A stretch of 64,000 bases of DNA from Adiantum capillus-veneris (Eukaryota; Streptophyta; Polypodiopsida; Polypodiales; Pteridaceae), in NCBI GenBank assembly GCA_014529385.2, contig CM043959.1, forward strand, positions 93,692,529-93,756,528, given 5' to 3'. The notes beneath the pieces were generated by a model. That model searched no databases. It saw only the letters and a program-made list of their open reading frames with translations, and had not been told where the DNA came from. A program made the translations under genes and the position numbers. Shown here piece by piece: positions 46,477 through 56,611 of this stretch (positions within the stretch are counted from its first letter, which is position 1; each line of letters starts with the position of its first letter).

Positions 46477-48715
46477 ATGAATCTTAGGTAATGAGTGACC
46501 GAGTGCGTATTCAGAGTTTTCTTATTGTTCCAAAATATAATTTCCATTCCATTTACATTTCAGTGAAGCATCTAGACAGGGGTTTAGTGCTTAGTGGAGT
46601 CTAGGGTCGGTGGACTGGCTAGATCTACTCTTGAGAGATATAGGGAGTTGTGAGTGAGGTTGCTTTAAGCATTTTTTCTCTTCCAATTTCTTTGTATTGA
46701 TTGAGTACTGATCCATCATCTGTTTTTTATCCTGTTTGTTTTGTTTGATTCATTTTCTTATGTTCTTTCATTTTTGTACTTAGGAGTAGGATAAGTAAAT
46801 CACATTCCAGTCAGATTTGGGGCAAAAGATAGAGTCAAAAACACCAGAAAACCATAACTTTGGTAAAAGGGTCATAAGACTCTGAAATTAGAAAATCTGA
46901 CCAAACAGAGCTGAAATTGATTCAAATCACAAAGTGGTAGCACCAAACACTGGGAAATACTTTTCAGAGAGAGCCTATAAAATTTCATCCGATTTGGCTC
47001 TGGTACTACAATCGCGATCGGTGTACCTCACTGTCAGAATTGTACGAGATTTGACATGTGCCTTCCTGTTAAGATTCTAGACAAGTTTGTCTAAAGCAAC
47101 CACACCCAAAAACATCAAAAATCAAGGAAATCATGCCACTTGGGTAAAACTAGCCTGACAAACCCAAAAACTGTAAAATCTTGACTTTTGGTGATCCAAA
47201 TGCAAAAAGACTTGGGGCCTTAAAACATCAGTGGCTACAAGCATGCCAAATTTGGTTGAATTTGGGCTCCAAACTACGATCGCGATCGATGTACCTAGAC
47301 CTCAAATTTGTACCAGATTTGATGAGTAGACTCTTCAAGGTATACAAACATAAAAGTCTAAAGGACCTAGGGTCAAAAACCACAAAAAACTGATCAAAAC
47401 CACTGAATACAGATCCAAGTCAAAAACTACTAAACTGGCATAGAAATTGACTTTCAGTAGACCAAAACACATCAAAACTGGGAAGAAACCATGCAGAGAG
47501 ATAGACTGTGCATAGGACAAGCCTAGGTATCTCTCAAGTCCCAAATCAAACATCAAAATCAATCAAACCTGATAAAATTGGAAAATCAAGCACTTCAAAC
47601 CAAGAAACTGTAAATTCTTGACTTTTTTGAGTCCAAATACAAAAGTGTCTGGCAGGTAGTCTTAAAATAGCCTAGTGAATAAGCTGGTGAAGTTTCATCC
47701 AATTTGGGCTCCAAACTACGATTGCGACGATGTACCTCAGTCCCAGATCTGACCTAGATTTGACCCACACATACACCTAGGTTATATAAGATACCAAGAG
47801 ATGTCAAAATTCAAAAAAAGTGACCAAAATAGCCAAAAACAGTAGACGGTCAGAAAACCACTGCAGCAGACCAAGATCTCGTAAAAACTTGACTTTTTCT
47901 TGTCCAAATTCAAAAATATTTGAGGAGTAGACTGTACACATCATTGTCTACAGTATCCACAAGGAGCCAGAACTACGATCGCGATCGGTGTACCCCAGTG
48001 ACATTTTGAGTTGAGACTGGTGAGTAGGTAACCGACATCTAGTGCAACATATTTTCCAAAAGGAGCAAGGTCAAAAAAGCAAAAGAAAGTGGTCAAAAGT
48101 CCCAGTTACACAATCATGCCAATAACCGCAAAACCACCTGGGATTTGGGTTTTCATTGGTCAAAACATCTCCAAATTCAAAATACAACGACACTTGGTAT
48201 CAAGACATCAAGGGCTAGCTACTATGCAAAAATCTTCCAAATCTGTGACATGGGGTCAACGATCGCGATCGGTGTACCTCTACATAGTGAGCGTATTTGA
48301 CTTCATAAGTTTGCAGATCTACTTGAGTACATCCCAAATCTCAAGTTTGAGTAAAAGATACCCTCTGGAAGCCAAGATACAAGCACAAAATCTCTTTGTG
48401 TCCTGATCGTGAAACTGTTTTGAGTGTTGTTTCAAGTGCAGTTTACCAAAACTGCTCTAACTTTTGACACACAACTCCAAACTGAGTCTCCTATAGCTAG
48501 GAAGAAATCTTGTGAGATAAGGAAGCTTTAGAGTGAAATTTGCTATGATTCCCATTTACAAACTTTTAGGGTACCCAAAACCAGTATTCAAAGGTCAGTG
48601 GGGCACCAAAGCCTGACTTTTTAGAGACTTGACCAGGGGCAAAAAGGGATTGTGTGCACTAAGCCAAGGTGTTCTTATCAAGGACCATCTTGAGAGTATT
48701 GAGTGAGGCTTAAAT
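46477..48715 (+). repeat. Untranslated leader of element C with five copies of a GATCGCGATC block
   Basis: About 2.2 kb with no coding signal. A block around CGATCGCGATCGGTGTACC lies at 47010-47027, 47277-47295, 47719-47736, 47976-47994 and 48260-48278, with steps of about 267, 442, 257 and 284 bp. The block is usually preceded by TTTGGGCTCCAAACTA and followed by a short sequence ending TTTGAC. The units are diverged tandem repeats, and the LTRs carry a sixth form. Confidence 0.85.
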
Positions 48716-50210
48716 ATGACAAATCATCCATCATTAGGGTTTCCCACTCAACTAAGATCTATGCCACCTACACAAACAGCCAGAAATACTGCAACACATA
48801 TAACAAGAGGGTTGAGACAAGACCATGAGGCTTATCAATTATATCAAGCCAAACCTCAAGGCATGGCTCATGGATATTTGTCAAGTGATCATGTAGCTCA
48901 CTGGAAGCCAAACCAATAAACTAAAATGCGAGAGTTTGGAAGAGCAAAAGTGGAAATTGCTGGAGACTTAGAGGAGAAGCATCCTCTAATCAACAAACCC
49001 AACGTGAGGTTCATCAAAACCAATGAAGCCACGAGAGTTCTAACGGATTACACTTATGATGGCCTTTATAGGTTACCTATTGGGGATCAAAACAACTTCT
49101 ATAGATGTTTAAATTCCATCATTGAAGAGTTGACATACTACAAGAACCTTTATGCCTTCACATACACAGATGACCAGGGAGTGCAAGTTCTAATGGTAGA
49201 TAAGTATGGACGAGAGTACAAACTTATCAGACCAATTGAGCTAGAAAGATATACATACATGGGGTACTCCAATCTCTGCTTACTACTTTCAACCGAGTGT
49301 AAGCGTACCAAGGTTTTTTGAGATTGATTTGCAAGAAGCTAACATTGAACCTATGGAATCAAATGGACCTCAAACATCCAAAATAGCTATTCACGGGAGT
49401 GTAGCTCCTACCTCATTGAGTAGAACCAAGAGACCACCAATTAGACTTACAAATCCATCAACATTTCCAAAACATGTCTCAAAGGGGATTCCACCAGGAT
49501 TTGCTCCAAGACGAGAAGAAGGAACGAGGGATGTCTTTGTGAGAGACCCCAACACGCTAAGATACATGGTTGAACCAGAACCAATGAGACCATATCAATT
49601 GGCCAAATGTGTCAAGAAGAAGTATGATGGATTAAGGGATCCATACATACATGCATCCTTGTTCAAACAAGTATTAAGAGCCGAACAAGTATTTTATTTT
49701 CATACACAGTATGAGGGATTTGGCTTAACCTTGGAAGGGATAGTATTGAATTGGTTCCAACCGTTGGACAAAAATTCCTTCTCAAACGTTGAACAACTGT
49801 TGCAAGAATTTGTTGTGGATTTCTCTAAAAGGGGAATCAAGCATAACACAGTGTCCCAAATCTATGCATTCAAGCAAAAAAAAGATGAGAGAGTGAAGGA
49901 AGCATCGCTACGCTTCAAACAATATATAGAGAGATGTTCGGAACGCGAGTTACCACAGGATGAAAGATTATCAATTCTCTTCATAGAGGGTTTGAAAAAT
50001 GAAACTCTCAAGAAATATTTTCACTTAAAAGGATGTACTTTCTTTGAACAAGTCACGAGAGAAGCGTTATACCTAGTTGACAATTGTAAAGCCTATGGCG
50101 AGGAAATTGGTGATACAAAGATCACTATGGATAATGCTCCTTTAGTGCCATTACACATGTTGTTCCTAATTGTCCAAAACACCCAAAAAAACAGGGGAAA
50201 ACAACAATGA
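48716..50210 (+). pseudogene. Element C Gag
   Basis: The frame begins MTNHPSLGFPTQLRSM, has a TAA at 48917 and continues MREFGRAKVEIAGDLEEK to 49321. After a one-base change near 49290 it reads 49329-50210. That part holds a retrotransposon-gag capsid pattern (FGLTLEGIVLNWFQPLDKNS, LLQEFVVDFSKRGIKHNTVS, ERELPQDERLSILFIEGLKN). It stops at TGA 50208-50210 with a slippery heptamer 15 nt before. No clear CCHC knuckle is present; the overlapping -1 frame reads VPNCPKHPKKQGK. Confidence 0.75.
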
Positions 50211-50217
50211 ATGTTGT
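50186..50217 (+). promoter_or_regulatory. Candidate -1 frameshift site at the gag/pro boundary of element C
   Basis: In the Gag frame the heptamer A AAA AAC occupies 50186-50192 with correct codon phase. Five codons later comes TGA. After 8 nt, ACAACA (50201-50206) and TGTTGT (50212-50217) form a short stem whose loop ATGAA contains the stop. The -1 frame is the frame of the next ORF. A homopolymer length change could produce the same offset, so this is weaker than the A/B site. Confidence 0.5.
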
Positions 50218-50909
50218 GGGAGTGTTACCTTCTCCAAGTGGATCAGAGGCAGAACCCAAAATTCCTGTGAAGGTAGTGACTAGAGCCCAAGCAAAAGAAA
50301 ATGCTGAGGACCAAGCTAATGAGGAGAAAGATCAACAACCCAAACAAGGGGAAACAACTAGTGTGTCAATGAGGACTGGGAGAAAATCCTGGAAAGCCAA
50401 AAGAGATAGAATTAAAGCAAAAACAATTACAAATCAAACTGCACTACAAAAAAAAAATACAAGAGACAAAGGAGCAATTAAAACAAGAACGGGAAAACAA
50501 AACGGTGGTGAGCGAGAAGAAACCAAGGAATGCGTCTTCCGGAGGATCTGTGTTGGTAGACAAAGTCCTAGAGCCATTAGATGCTGCACTGGAAGCATAT
50601 GAGGCTAGATTGAAACCCAACCAAACCCTAGAGTAACGAGGGATGAAATATCCTAATGCTAAGGTAGAGACTGAGAGGTTGAAAATGTGTAAGGAATTGG
50701 TAAAAACTGCACAGGCAATGATGGAGCCTGAAGCACCAATTCCACCTCCAGAAACAAAACCAAAAAGTGTTGGATTTGAAATTCCTAAGGCAAAGGTTGT
50801 TGAAACATTAACTCAAAGAAACATTGAGCTAGAATCACAAAAGGATGTGCAAGCAAAGACTGCAACACAAGAAACCAACAGCCTAAAAATTCAACTAGAT
50901 GATTAAGTA
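50211..50909 (+). pseudogene. Element C linker between Gag and protease
   Basis: A basic and acidic linker (VVTRAQAKENAEDQANEEKD) whose frame shifts at an A run near 50450. It then continues IQETKEQLKQERENKTVVSE, ALEAYEARLKPNQTLE (stop TAA at 50635) and into 50643-50906, ending at another TAA before VVANTT. Both TAA codons are one C-to-T change from CAA. Confidence 0.6.
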
Positions 50910-51833
50910 GTGGCCAACACCACCAATGATGCAAGGTCAAGATCACAATTTATGGCACCTATCCCAAAGATAGATGATCCATGGCCAAATGAATTGTGGG
51001 AAGCAATTATAAGTGAAAAAGATGGAAGTGCGACTTTCCAATCTGCAGCCATAACTGAGGTCAATACAGGGCATGAAGTCTATCAGGGAGACATTCAATC
51101 TCTAAATGGAGATGCAGGGACGGAAGTTTCAATTGAAAGCAAACCAGAGTCCTTGAAGACCTTACCTTCATACATAGGAGAACATGAGGCAGACTCAGAG
51201 ACTAGAGTGGTGCCATCTCAGAGGAAAGCCATATCCAAGATGATGGATACAAAGAGTATGCAAGAGTTGATGTCAGGTCCAATACAGTGCACCATTACTT
51301 TATTTGAACTTCTTAAGATTAGACCACATGTATGGGATGAAGTAGGAAACAATTTGGGGAAGATGGGATTAAAGATACCTCTTCAAGATCTACCCTCAAA
51401 TGAACAATCAAACAAAACTCAACAAGAAAGTGCAAACGCTAAACCTGTGCCAATAAACAAGGTGGGGGAATATTGCGAAGGAGAAGAAGGAAACACCACC
51501 TTACCTGTGGAATACAAAGGAGTTAAAACATTGGCTATACTTGATAGTGGGGCTAGAGTAGCCATAGCCACAAAAGACGTTTGGGAAAAATGGGGTAGAC
51601 CAGTGCTTAGGAAAACTAGAATGAAGCTGCAACTTGCAGATGGATACACGGAAAAACCTCTGGGTATCCTAGGGCAAATTATTGTGACTTCTTGTGGAAT
51701 TGAATATGAACATACATTTGCAATAGTAGATTTTGGATTAGGGAACAATTTTGATATCATTTTAGGAAGACCTTTCATGCATCAACTTAAGATGGTTCAA
51801 GATTGGGGCTATGACTATCTACTTGAGACATAA
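50910..51833 (+). CDS. Element C retropepsin-type protease
   Basis: An open 307-codon segment. An N-terminal linker leads into the protease fold: GVKTLAILDSGARVAIATKD gives the catalytic D-S-G, LQLADGYTEKPLG the flap region, and FDIILGRPFMHQL the second hydrophobic glycine motif (ILGRPF). Family proteases cut the Gag-Pol precursor. In Ty3-type elements reverse transcriptase follows, but none does here. Confidence 0.8.
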   Translation: MANTTNDARSRSQFMAPIPKIDDPWPNELWEAIISEKDGSATFQSAAITEVNTGHEVYQGDIQSLNGDAGTEVSIESKPESLKTLPSYIGEHEADSETRVVPSQRKAISKMMDTKSMQELMSGPIQCTITLFELLKIRPHVWDEVGNNLGKMGLKIPLQDLPSNEQSNKTQQESANAKPVPINKVGEYCEGEEGNTTLPVEYKGVKTLAILDSGARVAIATKDVWEKWGRPVLRKTRMKLQLADGYTEKPLGILGQIIVTSCGIEYEHTFAIVDFGLGNNFDIILGRPFMHQLKMVQDWGYDYLLET

Positions 51834-52098
51834 AAAGATCACCACAAAAATAATCATAAAAGACCATAGCTATAGAGATGTGAATATAACTCCTTTAGAA
51901 GAAATTGACTCTACTATAGTCAATGGGAAAGAGATACATGTGTGGCTACAAACCAAACAAGAACTTTGGATGTGTGGTGCTTCGAAGTGTGGAAACTCGC
52001 TGAAGGAGGATTGCATCCTAGAAAGATCAATGGACAATGAAGCTTACATACCGGAACCCTTTCCAGAGCAATTATTTGAGCCATTTGGATGGACTTAA
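51811..52098 (+). pseudogene. Element C region between the two protease-like domains
   Basis: It reads KIIIKDHSYRDVNITPLEEI and ends FGWT then TAA (52096-52098), with the frame continuing ILATLDVCVNELTPTKF directly after. In many Ty3 polyproteins this segment links protease to reverse transcriptase, but the latter is absent. Confidence 0.5.
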
Positions 52099-52101
52099 AT
52101 A

Positions 52102-52887
52102 TTGGCAACCTTGGATGTGTGTGTAAATGAGTTAACTCCAACCAAGTTTTGTGATGAAGAAGGCTACGACCTAGTTTCATGTTTTATGTTGAAAGTGCTG
52201 AGAAATGCTAATGAGATTTGTGAGAATGAAAATAGAGGGACAAATAGCTATGTCATGGAGGATGCTGCACAAACACAAACTAGGAGAGCAATACAACCAT
52301 GTGGAGATGTCATCATTGACATACTTGAAGAGTCAACAACATCTACTCCAAAGAAACTAACTTCAAATGATGCAGAGCTGAAAGTACAGGAAGAATCAGA
52401 TGTGCAAAGCTCCACATCAACAGATGTTCTACAAACTCAAGATCAAAGGAAGAATGAGGAAGAAGCCAAAGATGAAAAATATCCCACATTAATCAAATTC
52501 AATTTATGCGAAGAAACAGGGCTCAAGGTTACATGTTCGGCCGCAATCGATCCTTATGCTACTAAGAATATAATGTCATATGGCACTTGGATAATGATGG
52601 GAAAGCCGACAATTAAAGAAGTAGAGGAAAGAGTATACACCAGTGCCAAAACACTAATCCCAAATTTTGGCTGGGCAGAGGCAATACTCAAGTTGAGTCA
52701 TGGGGAGTTCAAAGACAAGTTCAACATAGTTGACTCACATCACATCAAAGAAAGTCTAGTCCTAACAAAGAGTTGGAAGAATATCTTCTTCGGGCAACAA
52801 CAAAAAGCATCAACAACAACAACAAAGACAGTCCAAGAGACATCAACAAAAAAGACACAACCATTTGCAGACAACAGAAAAAGCTAA
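52102..52887 (+). CDS. Second, catalytically altered protease-like domain of element C
   Basis: An open segment. After an acidic Ser/Thr-rich linker, residues about 150-235 read LKVTCSAAIDPYATKNIMSY, TLIPNFGWAEAILKLSHGEF and FNIVDSHHIKESLVLTKSW. The arrangement mirrors a retropepsin (I-D-x-x-A-T-x-N-I, then F-x-I-V-D, then a hydrophobic strand and W), but D-S-G is replaced by D-P-Y. It could be a duplicated protease that lost activity. The assignment is by pattern only. Confidence 0.45.
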   Translation: MATLDVCVNELTPTKFCDEEGYDLVSCFMLKVLRNANEICENENRGTNSYVMEDAAQTQTRRAIQPCGDVIIDILEESTTSTPKKLTSNDAELKVQEESDVQSSTSTDVLQTQDQRKNEEEAKDEKYPTLIKFNLCEETGLKVTCSAAIDPYATKNIMSYGTWIMMGKPTIKEVEERVYTSAKTLIPNFGWAEAILKLSHGEFKDKFNIVDSHHIKESLVLTKSWKNIFFGQQQKASTTTTKTVQETSTKKTQPFADNRKS

Positions 52888-53969
52888 GGTCAAACTAAAC
52901 ATTGAAGAAGATCATCCTCACAAGTCAGTTTTACCTTCGACAAGCCCACATCAAAGCTCAAGCAAAGCCTCTACGTCAAGAACGAAAGCTTCAACAATGC
53001 AATGGATCCCTAAACAAAAGGTTTTGCAACCTAAATCTCCATCGCAGCAAAGTCTCCAAAAGAAGCAAAGAAATGTCAACAAGCAGGTGTTGGTATCCAA
53101 GGAGCACATTAAAGTCAAAGATCCAATTTGGATACACTCTCAAGAACAATCTCAACAACAAAAGGCGATAGGGTGGGTGGCCTCAAATGATGTTTGGGCC
53201 AAAAATCCCAAGGTAATGGCATGGAACTTCTCACCCTTACAAAGAAACCCCACAAAGAACAAGCCGAGCATTCAACGCAAGACAACCAACTCAACTAGGA
53301 GAAAGAAGAAGCAAAAGAAAAGAGCTTCAAAGAAGCAAACAATACAGCAAATATGGGTACCAAACTCAGAGATTTATCAAGCTACCCAGCAAGGCTAAAT
53401 GAATAAAAACAATAGAATGGTTCCCGTCAAGCTACTTGAAGCACAAGGATTCTATGAAGGTAACACCCAAATATGGTTACCCAAAGTAGTTGCTCAACCT
53501 AGAGCCACTAAGACCAACCCAGTAGCAAAGGACCCCACACAAAGACAATCAACAACAGCAAAGAGCCAATGGAGACTAATGACAACCAAGGGAGAAACAA
53601 CCTCAAAATGGATCCCTCATCTCTTACTACAAAAGCAAGGCTTTTACAATGGTAATAGCCAAGTATGGATACAAAATCCTAGTGTCCATTAAGTCAAAGG
53701 GAGCAACTCATGAAGCAAGAACAAAGTGGGTCCCAAAACCACTGTTGAAAACTCAGGCTCCTCACAAAGAAGAAAAAGTAAAGGTACAACAATGCGGCCT
53801 CCTTACGGAACATCCCATGCAACAAAAGAAGCTAGAGGAGTCAAAGTATGCCAACTTACTTGAAAAGATGGTGGCATCCAAAGACCAAAGCAATGATAGA
53901 GGCCTTAATCTCAAGAAATTATGGCATTGGGTTTTAGGCCATGAACAGGTAAGTCCAAGTTGCCATTAA
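52865..53969 (+). pseudogene. Basic W-(I/V)-P-K repeat tail of element C
   Basis: Lys/Gln/Ser-rich reading frames carry recurring tryptophan motifs: MQWIPKQK, IWIHSQEQ, IWVPNSEIY, MVPVKLLEAQGFYEGNTQIW with LPK, KWIPHLLLQKQGFYNGNSQV and KWVPKPLLKTQ. The repeated unit is roughly W-(I/V)-P-K-x-L-L-x-x-Q-G-F-Y-x-G-N-(T/S)-Q-(I/V)-W. The function is unknown. A TAA at 53396 and a frame change near 53680 interrupt it. Confidence 0.55.
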
Positions 53970-55109
53970 AAATACATGGCATAAAAGTCAAGAGTCGGGC
54001 AACTAAGCCACGAAATGAGCAAGGCATTAGTCCCAAAGCTTCGAGTAATATTCTCTGTGGTCTATGAGTCTTAGCTATTCTAGGTATTGCTCAAGGTGGA
54101 GGAGTTGAGCATCTTTATGTTGTGTCGCTCATGCTAGTATAGGTGAGCATAAGAGTCCAAGTCTATGTATTTTAAGTTTGGTAAAGTGAAGAAGAGAGTC
54201 CAAAAGACACTCACGCACTATGCATAGTGAGTAATGAGTGGAGAAGCTTCAACATCAAAAAACCCTTCTTGGAAATGTGGAAGCTATTGAGATGTCCTTG
54301 GATATCACATGTGCTACATTTGTTCCTTGAAGCACCCAAAAACTCATTTTTCACACCGCATGATTTTCTTGAAAGAACTCTTTTGTGTGCATATAGAGTG
54401 TCCCATAATTGGCACTTGCATTACGCACTCTTACTTTATTTCTCCCAAGAACTCACCTTGCATGAACAGGTACGCAACTTCCAAGTGTTCAACCCCAATA
54501 AGAGCGTATACCAAAGGCATTTTTTCCCACTGGGTTTTTCCCTTTGTTCATTCAGGTTCTAGTCCCTAATTTAGAAACACCCATCACTATTCTATTGTAT
54601 ATATTCCTTCCATCAAATGAAACCAATAAAGAATTTGTTACACGATCTTCAAAGAGATAAAGTGGGGCCACATTGTTCTCAACTACGCTTCCACAAGAAC
54701 ATCTCTTATCTTCAAAGATACCAACAAAGCTCTATTGACAAAGTGGCAAAGAAAATCAAATTTGAGATGCCAGTGCACACATGTCAAAGTCTCAAACATT
54801 TTGAGATACGAGCTCCAATAAAAAGTCAACTGCACCAGGAGAAAAAGTATCCAAAGAAGCAGGTATCATCGACCAACTACACAAATGGAAAGGTAAAGCA
54901 GGATGTGCAACAACATGCACAAATGCCTCATCCACAACATCCAAATCACAAAGAACACATGTTCATCAATCAAAGGAAAATAGGCACCCCATTTGAACAA
55001 GAAAAACATGCTAGATATAACTCAATCAAGGAAGGGGGGAGTCTCATCAACAAGAAGACCAGACTACAAATGGTCGTGTCAAGGGAAGACATGAGCTAGG
55101 AAGGGGGAG
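53970..55109 (+). other. 3' part of element C interior and polypurine tract
   Basis: Mostly non-coding. The frame 54617-55099 is Lys/Gln/His-rich and unrecognised. The purine tract AGGAAGGGGGAG lies at 55098-55109 directly before the 3' LTR and primes plus-strand synthesis in LTR elements. Confidence 0.6.
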
Positions 55110-56048
55110 TGTTTGGAGGTGATAACAACATACAAGTGCCCACCTAGCCAAGGCACCCATTGGGTCATCTGGCCAAAGTTTTGATGTGGACACATTATTT
55201 TTCCGATGTTTAATACATCAAACCCTATAAAAGCCTAATGACAATCGTCTATGTCAAGTCTAAGTCAAAGATGTAATTTTTCCAATGATGTATGTAAAGG
55301 TCCATGAGAAGTTGGCTGCCGGCCACTTTAGAAAGTCCTAGGTATATAATACACTAAGGTTAGTGGGAAAGGGGGACTATTTTTGAAGATAAGTGACTAT
55401 TGCTGTACGCACAGGGAGCAACCTCTTGGCTCTAACTTGTAATCATCGCTATTGTGGCTACGGTAATCTAAATTCAGTTTTGTTTATTGCATTGTGTTCT
55501 TCTTACTCTGCTCTTTCATTCAAGCGTAAGCATTCAAGATTTGGTATAGGTATCAAACGCAACCGTTCTGGCCGTAAATCGTTGTTTTGAGTGTTTATTT
55601 TATATGCGTATTTTATGTTGTTTTGACCCTAGGAGAGGCTTTAGGGACCCAAAAAAGACCCTTTAGGATCATCCTTTTACTGTTTTTGCGTACTTTGGGA
55701 CGAATGATCGCGATCCGCGCACCCATCTAGAATGCTGTGACAGTGATAGGATATGCTCCTGATAGTCCCCTATAGCTTCCCTTCAAGTTTCGACGAATCC
55801 GATATGATTTGCATGGTAAACAGGCATGATGACTGTAGAGCTGTGTAGAAGGACATAGGCAAATTACTTGGCTTTAGTGCGTTTGATTTTCTTGTAGAGT
55901 AAGTAGTTTCATCTCTTCAAGTTCACTTCATTAGGATTGACACCCTAGTGAGTTTCCATGCCTCATCCGAGTCACTTCCCTGGTATTGATATTTATGTTG
56001 ATGCCTGAAGGTTATGCTATGGACGTGCGTCGCGGCGACCCGCAAACA
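55110..56048 (+). mobile_element. 3' LTR of element C
   Basis: It starts TGTTTGGAGGTGATAAC and ends GACCCGCAAACA. It aligns throughout with the 5' LTR with scattered substitutions and small indels (roughly 95% by eye), so the insertion is not very recent. Confidence 0.93.
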
Positions 56049-56611
56049 CCAGTTACTTTGATATAGGTCCTCTGTAAATGACTCAAGTGCATTTGATAGG
56101 AAAACATGATCACCCTTGGCATGAGAGATACTATAGAACTGTGTGCCTACATCATCGCCCTTGACAACCATGTCTTCTTCATTTTCATACCTTGCTCTTG
56201 AAAGCATATCCGCAACTGCATTATCTTTCCCTGCAATATGCTTAAATTTTGATTCAAGGAATTTATGTAGGCAATCCATCTCAACATAGCAATGTCGAGA
56301 GTTGAGCAGCTTGTGATCATTCCAAGAAGGGGTAGACAATCAGTCTCCACTATTACATTTGCTCCTATCAAATACTGTTTGTCACATTTCAAAGTTGTGA
56401 CTACTCCCCATAACTCTCTTTTTACCTGTGGATAGTTGCGTTGATGAGCACTTAGGACCTTAGCTCCAAATCTCACCACATATCGCTTGCCATCATCATC
56501 GTCTTGCCCAATCGCCCATCCAATTCCTGTGGGGCTAGTATCCACTGTCACAATTTCATATCTTCCACATTCATAGTTTGCTTTCCTCAAAGTTGGAGAC
56601 ATAAGCAGCAA
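56049..56611 (-). pseudogene. Element B RNase H region
   Basis: It reads YEIVTVDTSPTGIGWAIGQD, QVKRELWGVVTTLKCDKQYL and NVIVETDCLPLLGMI, the D-E-D pattern of Ty3 RNase H. A frame change lies near 56290 (SLNQNLSI against the FLESKFKHIAGKD frame). It is cut at 56049 by the insertion of element C, after about DLYQSNW. Confidence 0.85.

Larger units (their letters stand above)
45519..56048 (+). mobile_element. Element C: complete LTR retrotransposon, 10.5 kb, nested in element B
   Basis: LTRs lie at 45519-46456 and 55110-56048. CCAGT immediately precedes the first (45514-45518) and follows the second (56049-56053). A primer-binding-like site lies at 46458 and a purine tract at 55097-55109. Coding capacity covers Gag, a D-S-G protease, a second protease-like region and a long basic tail. 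No reverse transcriptase, RNase H or integrase motif was found in about 8.6 kb of interior, so it appears non-autonomous. Confidence 0.95.
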
